Shown here piece after piece: positions 35,701 to 47,400 of a stretch of 64,000 nt of DNA. The notes beneath the pieces are model-generated. The model was not told the origin of the DNA. It searched no databases and worked only from the letters and a program-made list of their open reading frames with translations. Position numbers and translations under genes: made by a program. Every line of letters starts with the position of its first letter. The stretch's first letter is position 1. Location of the stretch: contig NC_088300.1 in NCBI RefSeq assembly GCF_032854445.1, positions 19,881,608 through 19,945,607 on the forward strand, read 5' to 3'. The stretch comes from Liolophura sinensis (Eukaryota; Mollusca; Polyplacophora; Chitonida; Chitonidae).

Positions 35701-37213
35701 AAAAAAAAAAAAAAAAAATTAATGTTCGTCAAAGACAAAAGTGTATCTTGGTTACGGCTGTTCAAACTCATCTTATGTAATCTCATATTCTGAGGTCCAG
35801 TTAACAAAATTTGTACAAGATTCAAAGTTTCACGGGAATATGTTCATACATTGCTACATTTGTACACATTAAATGGAAACTTGGTGCATTAAAATTTCAA
35901 GGATTTTCCAGGATTATTCTGCTTCAACCACGGCCTCGGGTATCTGCTGTTATGTTTGGGGGACATTATTCTAGTAGAGCCACAGTGGCAGTCAGGATAC
36001 ACCTTTCTGATGAACAGATGTAATAAGAAAGTCCTGAAAAAATGACAACAAAATAATAATTGCACACATCATTTGTATCATAGATTTCATTTTTCACTTT
36101 TGGTTCATTTCAAACAAAACCTGAGGATTACGTAATGAAGTTTGAACAAGAATACGTTCATACACTGCTGTATGTGTACGTATTAAATGGAAACTTGGTG
36201 CATTAAAATTGCAAGGACTTTCCAAGGTCATCTACATGGTGGTGGGCAGACTAATTGTTTCTTCAGCAGTTCTAAACATATGTTCGTCCCTTTCTTATAT
36301 TCTTTTTCAAATTATTATATACCTGTGAAAATGAAACTGAATAATGGTCAGCGATAACCTAAATGTATGATAGACATTCTGGTAGGCCACATACCACTTA
36401 AAACAGATTTCTGTGTGCCCCGTGAGCAGTTGGACCATACGTGGAGCGTTGTAGGCACACATGGGTCACTACATTTCCACGAGAAATGTACTCCTGAGCG
36501 CATTGCATGGGGGGCATACTGCATCAGCTCTGTACGAGATATCATGCTGCTACAGGGTGTCTTTCGACTTTCTACCTTCTATGTAGAGTGGGTCTAATGC
36601 GTTGGGATTTCCGTTTTGATGTTGGCTGTACTCTATGGTACTTTGCAAGGTGAAAAGCTTTTATCAGGACTCCAGCACCATGCTGAATACCCTTTAACCT
36701 GAAGGTTGCCTCATACGAAAAAATCCTTGGGAATAGGGTAAAACATCAATCAATATTGCCAGAAAAGAAACTTAAAGCATAATTGAAGATACTGAGTGTA
36801 TCTTGAAAGCATCTACTAAAAAATCTGTGTTTCAAAAGCCAATCCAACATCAGTTAAAATAAGAAAAAACAATGTGCAGTATAATTTTAGATACTGTGCA
36901 CATGTCAGATGTGTTTTCCACTTATTCCCTACGCTCCCCCATACTAGTACTTTGGATAAGGGGCAACAAATAAAGGAAACATGAAAATTTTACAAAGTGA
37001 TATGATGTCATGCTTGTTTTCTATGTTTTCTAATATGCACAACTAGGCTTGGTAAACAAATAACAAAAATAACAAATTTTCCTGGCATCTATGCAGTTGT
37101 GCGGAGCGCTGGCTTACCTTGAAGTTGAAGAGGTCATTGTCTTGGCTTGGCGGGCTCTGTAGGGGTCGAGGTTGGTTCTGAACCCAGGGAGAGCCGTCAG
37201 TTCTGATCCTCCA
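29760..37213 (-). CDS. DISP1: Dispatched (Hedgehog-release RND transporter), all but the N terminus
   Basis: Dispatched, the 12-pass membrane protein of the RND/sterol-sensing-domain family that releases cholesterol-modified Hedgehog from producing cells. Exons in transcript order: 37213-37118, 34564-34444, 33700-33409 and 32782-29760 (stop 29762-29760). All have AG/GT edges and the phases join, giving about 1176 residues. The first exon found is cytoplasmic (GFRTNLDPYRARQAK). The second has TM1 (YPYVVIAVVFVVVDLPRGLY), the third starts GFESRGTEIS and ends FCADTP, and the fourth has ten or more membrane spans. Family motifs are GIGADD in TM4, EFTSNVPFSLSYDKM, GWFVSDFAFYDLQ, VLLGWELNVLES and VGMSVDYTLHYGVAYRL in TM10. 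The GADD and SVD acidic residues of the RND proton/cation path are present. Human DISP1 has 1524 residues and fly Disp 1218, so this protein is closer to fly size. The start codon was not found and may lie far upstream in 37-64 kb or beyond. Confidence 0.95.
33409..33700 (-). CDS. DISP1: Dispatched exon: first extracellular loop with basic cleavage region
   Basis: 292 nt, from CTGTAG|GGATTT to CCTG|GTACGA. It begins GFESRGTEISDRLITYNNLL, a strongly conserved segment after TM1 in Dispatched. It then has NQRKGNKARKRKKQRNR followed by an acidic run (NDEDEEEDD) and ends with RGFCADTP. The basic cluster occupies the position where vertebrate DISP1 is cut by a proprotein convertase. The remainder of this loop is unusually polar. 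Confidence 0.92.
34444..34564 (-). CDS. DISP1: Dispatched exon: TM1
   Basis: 121 nt, AG at 34566-34565 and donor GTAAGC at 34443-34438. It encodes YARILAHYPYVVIAVVFVVV then DLPRGLYHCGGQTDFEDPRA: the first membrane helix and the start of loop 1. The DF-DP-x-x-G-F-E-x-R-G pattern made at the next junction is a Dispatched hallmark. Confidence 0.9.
35252..35603 (-). mobile_element. tRNA-derived SINE type 2, full length
   Basis: On the minus strand it begins GACCGGCCCGGATAGTACAG with an A-box-like TACAGTTGGTAGAG (35577-35590) and B-box-like GGATCAATTCTGGG. A ~250-bp body follows, then the tail GTTGAGTCTGACGTTAAACC and a CACTCACTC end. It lies in the intron between the Dispatched TM1 exon and the exon at 37118, on the same strand as the gene. 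Confidence 0.8.
35699..35718. repeat. Poly-A tract
   Basis: Twenty A residues in a Dispatched intron. No attached element could be recognised. Confidence 0.9.
35815..36235. repeat. Direct repeat pair of about 100 bp (Dispatched intron)
   Basis: 35819-35921 and 36138-36235 share GTTCATACA-TGCT, then ATTAAATGGAAACTTGGTGC, ATTAAAATT-CAAGGA and TTTCCA. Spacing is about 317 bp and the copies differ at roughly one base in six. It could be two fragments of an unknown interspersed repeat. Confidence 0.65.
37118..37213 (-). CDS. DISP1: Dispatched exon: cytoplasmic segment before TM1
   Basis: 96 nt between TCTGCAG and AAG|GTAAGC. In the frame that joins the TM1 exon (AG|C gives Ser-Tyr) it encodes GGSELTALPGFRTNLDPYRA then RQAKTMTSSTS. 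Another frame is also open, but its phase does not fit. N-terminal Dispatched sequence is poorly conserved, so support comes from splice sites, phase and position. At least one more upstream exon is needed. Confidence 0.65.
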
Positions 37214-37470
37214 CTGCAGACCAACACTGACCAACCACAGCTACACGTTCACACAGCTATTGCGCTCAACACACCACTACAACAACAACATTGCCATCAG
37301 TGGGTAGGTGTCTTCCCATACATCAATCAGTCTGTACACGTATCTCTCAAATCATCAGACATTCACATCAGAAGAAAACAAAAAGTGCGTGTAACACACA
37401 CAATCCCATTGGGATAAACAGCTTGCATGGACAAAAACATGTAACAGCATGCCTGGAAAGTCTCAGTCGT

Positions 37471-37712
37471 TGATTTATTTATTTCTTTGATTAGTATTTT
37501 ACCCCTTACTCAAGAATATTTTGCTTAAATATGACAGTTACCAGTATTATGGTGGGAGGGAACCTGCCAGAGCCTGGGGGAAACCCACGACCATCCGCAG
37601 CTTGATGACTGGATTGGAGAGGAAGCCAGCACAAGCTGGACTCCAATTGGTGAAAGGCTCCTTGGCCATAGTACTGTTCTAGTATGCTAACCATCAGGCC
37701 ACAAAGGCTCTC
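37471..37712 (-). mobile_element. tRNA-derived SINE type 1
   Basis: Tail end at left (TTTATTTATTTCTTTGATTAG, TTACCCCTTACTCAAGAATAT), core GGGGGAAACCCACGACCATCC and degraded head GGCCACAAAGGCTC at right. The A-box region reads TGCTAACCATCAGGCCAC on the + strand. No target-site duplication found. Confidence 0.75.
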
Positions 37713-37726
37713 CACCCTGCACCAAT

Positions 37727-37743
37727 CCCCCCCCCCCCCCCCC
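37727..37743. repeat. Poly-C tract (17 bp)
   Basis: Seventeen consecutive C residues just beyond the SINE at 37471-37712. Its length in the assembly should be treated with caution. Confidence 0.9.
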
Positions 37744-39716
37744 AACTCCCACCCCGTCATTCTTTGATGTTGTACTTGCACATGTACCATTACAGTCTGA
37801 CATTAACTGGTCACAGGAATCTCATTGATTGTACAATGTTTGTACAAAGTTTAATAGGAAGTTAATAGAAAGTTTAATAGCAACAAACATGGCAGTAGCA
37901 GACATATTTTATTATGACAATCAATAAGAAGAAATTCGAACCATCCTCCCACTGATGTCAAAACAATTCTTAAATTTAGAGCCAATGAGTCAAAGCATTC
38001 TGGAGGATTGGAATCAAAGACAGCCGCTGTGACAATTTTGTTTTATAAATATGCCAGAAACTAATTCCAGTTAACGACTTGATAGTGTCAACCATGCATC
38101 AAGAAGTCCACTGCCATGACTGCTTTGAAGGCAATTGGTCATAATGTTCTAAGTTATTGTACAGACAACTGGACAGCAAAAATGGCCGTGCCCATGTATA
38201 TATTGCTATATGCACATGTTTGACAACCAATCCCAAGTTTGAAAACATGTCTCAATATCATTTGTGTAACATGATGACGGAACACATTAAAATCAAAGCC
38301 AAATACAACAGGCAACTTGTACCCAGTGATCGGTCACTCAAACAAGACCAACGTAACATTTTATTGAGTAATTTGTGAATAGCATGAATAACATGATTAA
38401 CGCTGACAGACGTGACTGAGTGGAAGGTAGACAAATTAGAAACTTGTTCTTTTGGTGTTCATACAAAGATAGTAAGTTTTTCTAGCAGCATCACAAACTC
38501 AACAAAGCATGGGAAAACAACTGCATTTCTCCTCAGTCGTGAGTCTAACTTATCTTAAGGTCAAATTTAGAAAATAAATTTAGGAAGAACTTGTTCCTGG
38601 TTGAAATCCATTCATTCATTTATTCACTATCAATTGTTGTATAACTCAAGAATTGTCCACTCACATGATTTTAGTCTGTTTATATGGAGGAAACTGGAGC
38701 ACCCAGGGTTGATCAAAGACTATTTCAAAGTTAATGACAAACTTCCCCACAGCTGATTCAAATCTAAAATCTATTAAATATTTCATGATGATCTGTAACA
38801 TCAACCACACCTGTACATGGAGGTTGTGGTAAGGCACTTCATGCATACCTGTACCAGGTACACCTTAATAATATAAATCAAATACACACCTTTTACATAT
38901 TTCTTGATTCAGTGTATAGTGATATATCCACTTCTAAGGCAGACATGCACTCTTGACGCCATTGTTACATCTCTTTCAGTTCATCCACTAAATATTCAGC
39001 AGCACGCAACATAATCTATACAGTGGCATGGAACCCATTATTGTATCCCTGTAGACAACACCTGGGGAAAGAGGAAAAAAAAAATTATTACTCCATAAGC
39101 TTGGAATCATCCTATCAACATTTATGACTAATAGTACATGTTTCCCTTCACCTACTTCCATCAGGCAGATCGCCTGACATCCTGTAAATCATTCTAGCAG
39201 AAGAATCTCACATTAACTTCTTTGTGGTTGTTTATTAGCTGTGACGTCATTTCAATTAAGTTCACATCTTCCACACTTTGTAAATGTCAATTTTTTCCCT
39301 CCAGGCTTACAATATAATTAAACCCTATAATTTACAACTTAGCAAAAGGAAATTTGCTTAATCGGCTTGCTAGAGCATTGAGAAGGTCATCCAATTTGTG
39401 GAAAGTGAGAAAGTAAATTAACGGGAAGATAAATGGTTGTGTTACATGAAAGAACAGTTCATACTGTGTGGACAGCCCATTAGCTCAACTCGAACACGGT
39501 AACTGGGATATGTCCATTTACCATTCATCCTATTTAACATGACACAATTCCATCAGATAAATTTGTAATATTATGCTCTTGTATGTAAACTGGGATCAAC
39601 CAATGTAGTATTTTTTACCCTATTTTGTTGGTGAACTTTTCTTAGGGGATGGAAGTTTATACATGTACATGAAGTAGCTATGAACATTATAAAGCTGCAG
39701 ACCAATTGTCGCTACA
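37744..39716. other. Non-coding stretch before the minisatellites
   Basis: AT-rich. No exon with good splice sites was seen on either strand. A possible distant SINE-tail remnant lies near 38640-38700. It is probably intron or 5' flank of Dispatched. Confidence 0.4.
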
Positions 39717-40350
39717 TGACCTTCACAGATCAAGCACTGCAACAGCACAGAAAAAACACTGCAACATAGGTCAAGCACTGCAACCTCACAGGTCAAGTAC
39801 TGCACATTCACAGATCAGGCCTTGAAACCTTGCTGGTCAAGCCCTGCGACCTCATAGGTCAAACCCTGGTCAAGCCCTGTGATCTCAGAGGTCAAGCAGT
39901 GCAACCAACTCACAGGTCAAACAGCACAACCCCACAAGTCAAGAACTGTGGCCTCACTGGTCAAGCCCAGCAATCTCACAGGTCAAGTACTGCAATATTC
40001 ACAGATCAGGCCTTGAAGCCTCATGGGTCAAGCCCTGTGACCTCATAGGTCAAACCCTGGTACCTCAGAGGTCAAGCAGTGCAATCTCACAAGTCAAGAA
40101 CTGTGCCCTCACAGGTCAAGCCCTGCAGCCTCACAGGTCAAGAACTGTGCCTTCACAGGTCAACCCCAGCAACCTCAAAGGTCAAGCACTACAATCTCAC
40201 AGGTCAAGCAATAAAATCTCACAGGCCAAGCACTGCAAGGTCACAGATAAAGCAAAACAATCTCAGAAGCCAAGCACTGCAACCTCATTGCAAGGTCACA
40301 GGTCAAGCATTGCAAGGCCATGGGTCAAGCACTGCAAGATCACAGGTCAA
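39717..40350. repeat. 22-bp minisatellite
   Basis: About 29 units of TCACAGGTCAAGCACTGCAACC. The unit length is exactly 22 bp over long stretches (for example 40086-40280), with substitutions such as AAGAACTGTGCC and AAGCCCTGCAGCC. It passes directly into the 36-bp array through the chimeric junction GGTCAAGCCATCAGATACATG at 40345-40365. Confidence 0.92.
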
Positions 40351-42245
40351 GCCATCAGATACATGTGAAATGACCAAATAGACAGAGCCATCCAATATAA
40401 GTGCAATGACCAAGCAGGCACAAGGATTGATACCTGTACAATAACCAAATAGACATAGCCATCTGATACATGCAAAATGATACAAGTGCTATGATCAAAT
40501 AGACACTGACATCTGATACATGTGAAATGACCAAATAGACACAGCCATTCTGTACAAGTACAATGACCAAGTAGACACAGACATCTATACAAGTGTTATG
40601 ATCAAATAGACACAGCCATCTGATACATGTACAATGATCAGACACAGACATCTGATACATGTACAATGACCAAATAGACACAGCCATCTGATACATGTAC
40701 AATGACCAAGTAGACACAGTCATCGATACAAGTGCTATGACCAAACAGACCCAGCCATCTGACACATGCACAATGAACAAGTAGATACAGACATCTGATA
40801 CATGTACAATGACCAAGTAGACACAGACATCTGATACATGTACAATAACCAAATAGACATAGCCATCTGATACATGTACAATGACCAAATAGACACAGCC
40901 ATTCTGTACAAGTACAATGACCAAGTAGACACAGACATCGATACAAGTGTTATGGTCAAATAGACACACCCATCTGATATATGTACAATGAACAAGTAGA
41001 CACAGCCATCTGATACATGTACAATGACCAAATAGACACAGCCATTCCATACAGGTAAAATGACCAAATAGACACAGCCATCTGATACATGTACAATACC
41101 CAAGTAGACACAGACATCTGATACATATACAATGACCAAGTAGACACAGACATCTAATACATGTACAATGACCAAGTAGACAAAGCCATTCGATACCTGT
41201 ACAATGACCAAGTAGACACAGCCATTCGATACAGGTAAAATGACCAAGTAAACACAGCCATTCGATACATGTACAATGACCAAGTAGACACAGCCATTCG
41301 ATACAGGTAAAATGACCAAGTAGACACAGACATCTGATACATGTACAATGACCAAGTAGACACAGACATCTGATACATGTACAATGACCAAGTAGACACA
41401 GCCATTCGATACATGTACAATGACCAAGTAGACACAGCCATTCGATACAGGTAAAATGACCAAGTAGACACAGCCATCTGATACATGTACAATGACCAAG
41501 TAGACACAGCCATCTGATACATGTACAATGACCAAGTAGACACAGCCATTTGATACAGGTAAAATGACCAAGTAGACACACCCATCTGATACATGTACAA
41601 TGACCAAGTAGACACAACCAACTGATACATGTACAATGACCAAGTAGACACAACCATCTGATACATGTAAAATGACCAAGTAGACACAGCCATTTGATAC
41701 ATGTAAAATGACCAAGTAGACACAGCCATTTGATACATGTAAAATGACCAGTAGACACACCCATCTGATACATGTACAATGACCAAGTAAACATAGCCAT
41801 CTGATACATGTACAATGACCAAGTAGACACAACCAACTGATACAGGTAAAATGACCAAGTAGACACAACCATCTGATACATGTAAAATGACCAAGTAGAC
41901 ACAGCCATTTGATACATGTAAAATGACCAAGTAGACACAGCCATTTGATACATGTAAAATGACCAAGTAGACACAGCCATTTGATACAGGTAAAATGACC
42001 AGTAGACACAACCATCTGATACATGTACAATGACCAAGTAGACACAACCATCTGATACATGTACAATGACCAAGTAGACACAGCCATCTGATACATGTAC
42101 AATGATCAAGTAGACACAGACATCTGATACATGTACAATGACCAAGTAGACACAGTCATTCGATACATGTACAATGACCAAGTACACACAGCCATCTGAA
42201 ATGTGTACAATGTCCTTGTAAACACAACCATCTGATACATGTTCA
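40351..42245. repeat. 36-bp minisatellite, about 52 copies
   Basis: Unit CTGATACATGTACAATGACC + AAGTAGACACAGCCAT, 36 bp. Variants swap TGTACAATG for GGTAAAATG, and GCCATCTG for GCCATTCG or ACCAACTG. The period divides by three and the minus-strand unit lacks stops, so all minus frames stay open (656 codons in one). Translations are 12-residue echoes such as MYQMAVSTWSLY. A few units lack one base or a codon, which shifts the frame, so no reading frame is protected. This is not treated as a gene. Confidence 0.95.
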
Positions 42246-44210
42246 GTGTTCAGAACATAAACCTTGTTCTTGCACCCACCCTTATGAGCTTCTGCATTAA
42301 GCCATAGCACAAACTTCTTCACCATTAAATTTCTATGAAGTACTTTCCAACATAGCTTTCACTGATGCATGACAATACAAAAAGTGTGACACAAACCATC
42401 CCCCTGCCTTGTTAACAATGAGATGAGGTCTCAAGCAGCCGCATCTTAAAAACAACAGGACTGCTGAGAAATTTAGAATGGATATGTTCGTCCTTAGCTT
42501 TTGTAATGATGGGATGGGTCATGTTCACTAGGTCATCGGGGCAGCACATAACGAAGTCTTTAAACCCTGCCCTCTGCATTCAGTCAGGTAGAGCAGGACT
42601 TAATTCCTGCCTGTCCCTCACAACCGACAACCTTTGGAGATGGAATGTCAGTCCAAAAATGCAAAGCTATGGAGGTTCAATTGTTTCTGAAGATTACCCT
42701 AAGCCCCTTTACTGGTGTCAAGAGAGACTGAGGGGATGACCCTGTGTTGGAGACTGGGTCATGCCTTCGCAATCATCATTTGTCTGTAGGAACAAGAAAA
42801 CATTCTTTATCTGGACTATGTCTTAGCTTTTTCACGAGTTAAGTGACTCTTCAAAGCGGTACAATGGAATTGGGTGAGCCATTATGGTCATGGACTTTGA
42901 CCTGCCAATCTCTCCTGCATGTACATGTATTTCACAAGGAGACAAGTCTGATGCAGAGCAGTGACCATATGTTGTCACATGTTGAATTTTTACACTGTTC
43001 TCAGAAATGCTTTGCTATTTGACAGTGGCCATATTTATGAACAGAGGAAACTGGGTTCTCTGGGCTCATCTTACCTTGCACTATACCTGACAAATCTCTT
43101 GTTGAATTACCTAGAACTAGATTGAGGCACGCAATCGGCTGGGTTAAGAAACCATGGCCTCTACAGAGACAGGCAAATGCCATGTACTGGAAGCCCCTGT
43201 TTAAAAGTAATATACATATATACAGCTTCTTCACATCTCCATGAACTGGCTAAGAAGATTTTTTTTTTCGCCACCATAACAACATATTGATTTTGTTTTT
43301 TAAGGAGGTGTCTTTTTGACATTTATGGTTTAATAGTGCTGGATGAGCTTTCGATCAGTATTTCAGATAGAGAAAAAAAAATGCAAATATCTTGCACATG
43401 TACATGTCTACGTGACTGGTGTCAGACAGACAACGGACAACTACAGAGAGCAACGATTTCTGTCAAAATCATGGACCAAGGATAAGAAAACAGGGAAGCC
43501 ATTAATTAGCACAACAGTTAATCAAGAAAAGAGTGACACTACACTAGTGATAGTTTGCCATGTTTTGGTTACTTGTACAAAAGCAGTTGGCTGCAGACAA
43601 AAGGCCTGTTGTGGTCCGGGCAGGCAGTGTAATGAGACGCAGGCTGAGCGTGGGCGTTGTCTCATGAATACCCCATCTCCGCCAAACCACTAGCCTTAAT
43701 CAATTGGACGTATTGAGCTGCTGCAAACTGCAACTCTGAATTGGTGCCGTTTGGCCTGAATGCTCTCGGCCAAGTGCATTGGACCTAGGCCAGTTTGGAG
43801 GCATATCACATACGGATTAACCTGATCAAGCCATCAGCTGACCGTGATCATCTAAACATTCCCTCCCCAACCCCCACACCACAACCCAGACGAAATACCA
43901 CTGTCCTACCAACACTGACACAAAGGCACAGGCATACGGACCATTCCAGCCATCATTATAAAGCAACTCCAGGAGATGACGGCTACTCGCTCGATCAACA
44001 TACTGGATTTGGAGGAATAACTATCACTTCGACAGATTTCTTGACATGCCCTTGGCAGACACCACTGAGCTAATACAAGCTTATGTTTTTCTGATGAATA
44101 GCTCTATCTGCAGATCAAATATTGAATAATGACATTTAAATATATGAGGAGCAACAACAAGCATGAACATGTAGTAAAAACTGGGTGGAGTATATGTGCG
44201 AATCTCTCTT

Positions 44211-44466
44211 CATATATTTATTTATGTGAGTGGTGCTTTACGCCATACCCAAGAATAATTCCCTTATATATGACTTCGGCCAGCATTATAGTGAGAGGAA
44301 ACAGGGCTCCAGGAATCCCACAAACATCCGCAGGTTGATGAGAGACCTTCCCACAGAGAGGAAGCCAGCATGATCTGGATCTTAAACTCAAAGCCAGCAA
44401 ATTGGTCAGAGGTTTCTGGGTTATTGCGCCACGCTAGCATACTAACCACTTTGGCCACGGAGGGCC
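44211..44466 (-). mobile_element. tRNA-derived SINE type 1
   Basis: Tail at left (ATTTATTTATGTGAGTGGTGC, TTTACGCCATACCCAAGAATA), core ACAAACATCCGCAGGTTG, and head GCATACTAACCACTTTGGCC ACGGAGGGCCC at right. Flanking direct repeat CTCTCTTYATATAT (44204-44217 and 44467-44480, one mismatch) is the target-site duplication and overlaps the tail end. Confidence 0.82.
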
Positions 44467-47400
44467 CTCTCTTTATATATACAGCATCACTAAAGCTGTT
44501 ATGGCTCATTATCCTAGGGAAACTGAACGTGCTTTTCAATGAAGAGACAGCAGCTTTGTACACCTTACATGGACATGCATGGTACCAACCAAGGTGAAGC
44601 TTATACAGTGGCTTACCCCTAGCACACCACTAGCACACCCCTAACATGCCAAGCAACAAAATGCTGATCCCAAAAACATCAGAAAATGTTAACTGATGGA
44701 GCTTAAAATGAAAGACAGGACCTGACTAACGTTTATGTCCACTGAACGACTACCATTCAAAGTATCATAAACTGGCATTAAATGTTTTCTCAGATTTTTT
44801 TCAACCCAGTAAAGTTTAGCGAAACTTTGTCTCCACACTGCTTCAGCGCGTCTCCATTAATGACAGCAAAGTGATGTCAAAATTACTCCAGCTCTCTAAG
44901 GCTGAAGGTATTTTCTGTATTATTGTCAAAGCAGTAGCCTATGGCGGATAATTGTTATGGACTTCAGCGACGAAATTCCAAGTGATGAATAGCTTTCTCT
45001 GAAATTGGACATACTGGAAGGATATTTCTTCCACTACTTGAACTGTTAATACAGTAAGCCTGCTGTATCATTTACAGTTTAAATAACCTGCAGATGCACA
45101 GCCGGGGTATTCCTGGTTCAGGTCGTAGCCTCTGGAGGAGTTGTGCTGGTGATTTTGACCCCTATTACATACGCTGCTCCCTTGAATTTTGGATCGATTC
45201 ACAGTGAAATCTGAATTAACATGGTGTTGTGTCCCCTATTTTTGTTTTCTTTTCTCGTACCAGTATCAAAATGTTCATGAGAGAAAGTTGTCACAAGTAG
45301 GCATCACTTTTCATCAGATCTGAGTTTATAACAAGTTTTTATCAATGTAAATTCCGAATATGATAAATAAAAACTGTGCTGAGAATCGTAATCCTACCAC
45401 ACCTGGGTAAACAGTGAGACATGCTAGAGCGGGAGCCTAGGAACAAACGTGATTTCAGCTGAATTGCTTCCCTCCACGCTTATTGGGTGCTATTAAACCC
45501 TCCACATGATGCTGCCGTGAATTCCAAGTTGTTTACCTTTTTTTTCTACAACGTAAAGCTTCAATGATGAAATTCAACAGTTGCACATGTGTTTAGTTAA
45601 TTTGGCGGCGTGACATTCTGCGCACAATTATGAATTCTCCAGGTATGTGGTACAGTCCATTTGGTGCATTTAGTTTTCAGTACATTTATTAAAACACCGA
45701 ATGGTGTTTGCCTTTCTCGAAGATAACAGACTCTTGATTTTCGCTGAAAATGCAATGGTAATTCACTTCACATGTGATAATGCTCCGTTATTTCAAGACT
45801 TCATCGCGAGACATGCAAAAATGTTTATAACTGTCAGTGCGTTATTAAACCGGGTAACTCAATCAACACCTATACCCCATATTCTTGTGTACATTTGGTA
45901 TCATACCGTACAACTGTCGCCAGTCCTGTTCAGAATTCTTTTTATTCCAGCCATTACAAATTATCTCCCTTGTCAGGATTCGATTTTGCGCGGATTTGAG
46001 TATAACATATGAATCTTTTGAGTCCCGATGAGCCCGTTATTTCGTGGGAGCAGTGTATTTACAAAATTATTTCAATTCTAAATCAAACGGAAATAAATCT
46101 TGGCACCACTGAGGCTGATCTAGACATTCGACTGTCGCTGAATGTTACGCTTCATTTTTGTGGTGGTGGCTTTTAGGACGAGAGCAGTGCTGATCTAGTT
46201 ATTGTGGATGTTAGAGAAAGCACCTTGGCTTGAACAAAGCATTACAATAATTTTACTGCATTTCATAAAAGAAAACAGAAAAACATCATCCCTTGTACGC
46301 AAGAAAGACAACGGAGCAAAATTTAAATTCTTCATTTCTCATAAACTTAAAAAAAAATTATATCATAAGAGATTATTAATTTTAAGCATTGTCTGCTGAG
46401 ATGCCGTCTTCTCATTCCAAATAACACTTCGGCATCCCTAATGAATTTTTCGCTGACTCTGATATTTGTTATTTAGAAACTGTTGACTGAACGGTAAAAT
46501 GAATGACCAAAATGTATTTGTACAATTGGAACAGCGGTGTCTAAGTAAGTCTTGGGTCTACTGGGGAGATGAATGCGGTTTGGGCCATGACTGTATGCTT
46601 CTGTCTGATAAAATTTGTGACACCATTGTTGAATATTACATGGCTTGTAAATCAACTGAGTTTACATCTGTGGTGGTCCGAAAATGATGTCTTATGCAGT
46701 AGTGGTGTGTTACCATATGTTATTTCATCGAGTGAATGGTAAAGGCTACGTCAAGCTTAGGCCGCAGGATCGGATAGCAAAGTGCTTGATTGGATAAAAT
46801 TCTCAAGATGTCTGCCTCTATTCAAACTGGACATTTGTGCAATATTGACATTTTGTTCTACATGTTACTCGGTGAAATCTCATTAAAATAATAAACATGA
46901 TACATTTTAGAAAGCTTGAGAATCCTGTTTTTGATTGAAATGTTTTAGCCAGGTGCTGTCTTTATCCTTTGAGACCACAAATACATGTACTTTGAGATGA
47001 TATCCAAAAAGTGTCTTGTAAATTGCCATGGTCATGTCTCTCTGGCTTCTTCATCTATCACCACGCTCTAATACAGCAGGAGACAAGGGCTGCTTACATG
47101 TAAATTTATGTATGTCTTAAGCTCATAACTATCAACTCATAACAAGTGGCCAGATGGGAAAATCTGATTATCTTTCATTGGTTTAGATCCACCATGGAAC
47201 TGAAAGACGGCAGCGATATTAATACAGGCGTGGGAGGTACACCAATGAGGGAGAATACATGTACATGTAGCAAGCTCTTTAAGATGTGAACCTACAGTGC
47301 AACACTTAAATCTGCATTTCAAGGCCTGTAACAAGTTACAGACTATTAAAATCTCAGTTCATACCAGTTGGAAGGGTATTGCAGTATATACATGTACCAA

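Noticed and set aside
40355-42325. 656-codon open frame on the minus strand
   Set aside because: It lies almost wholly in the 36-bp minisatellite. All three minus frames are open, and indels between units shift the frame freely, so the length is a repeat artefact.
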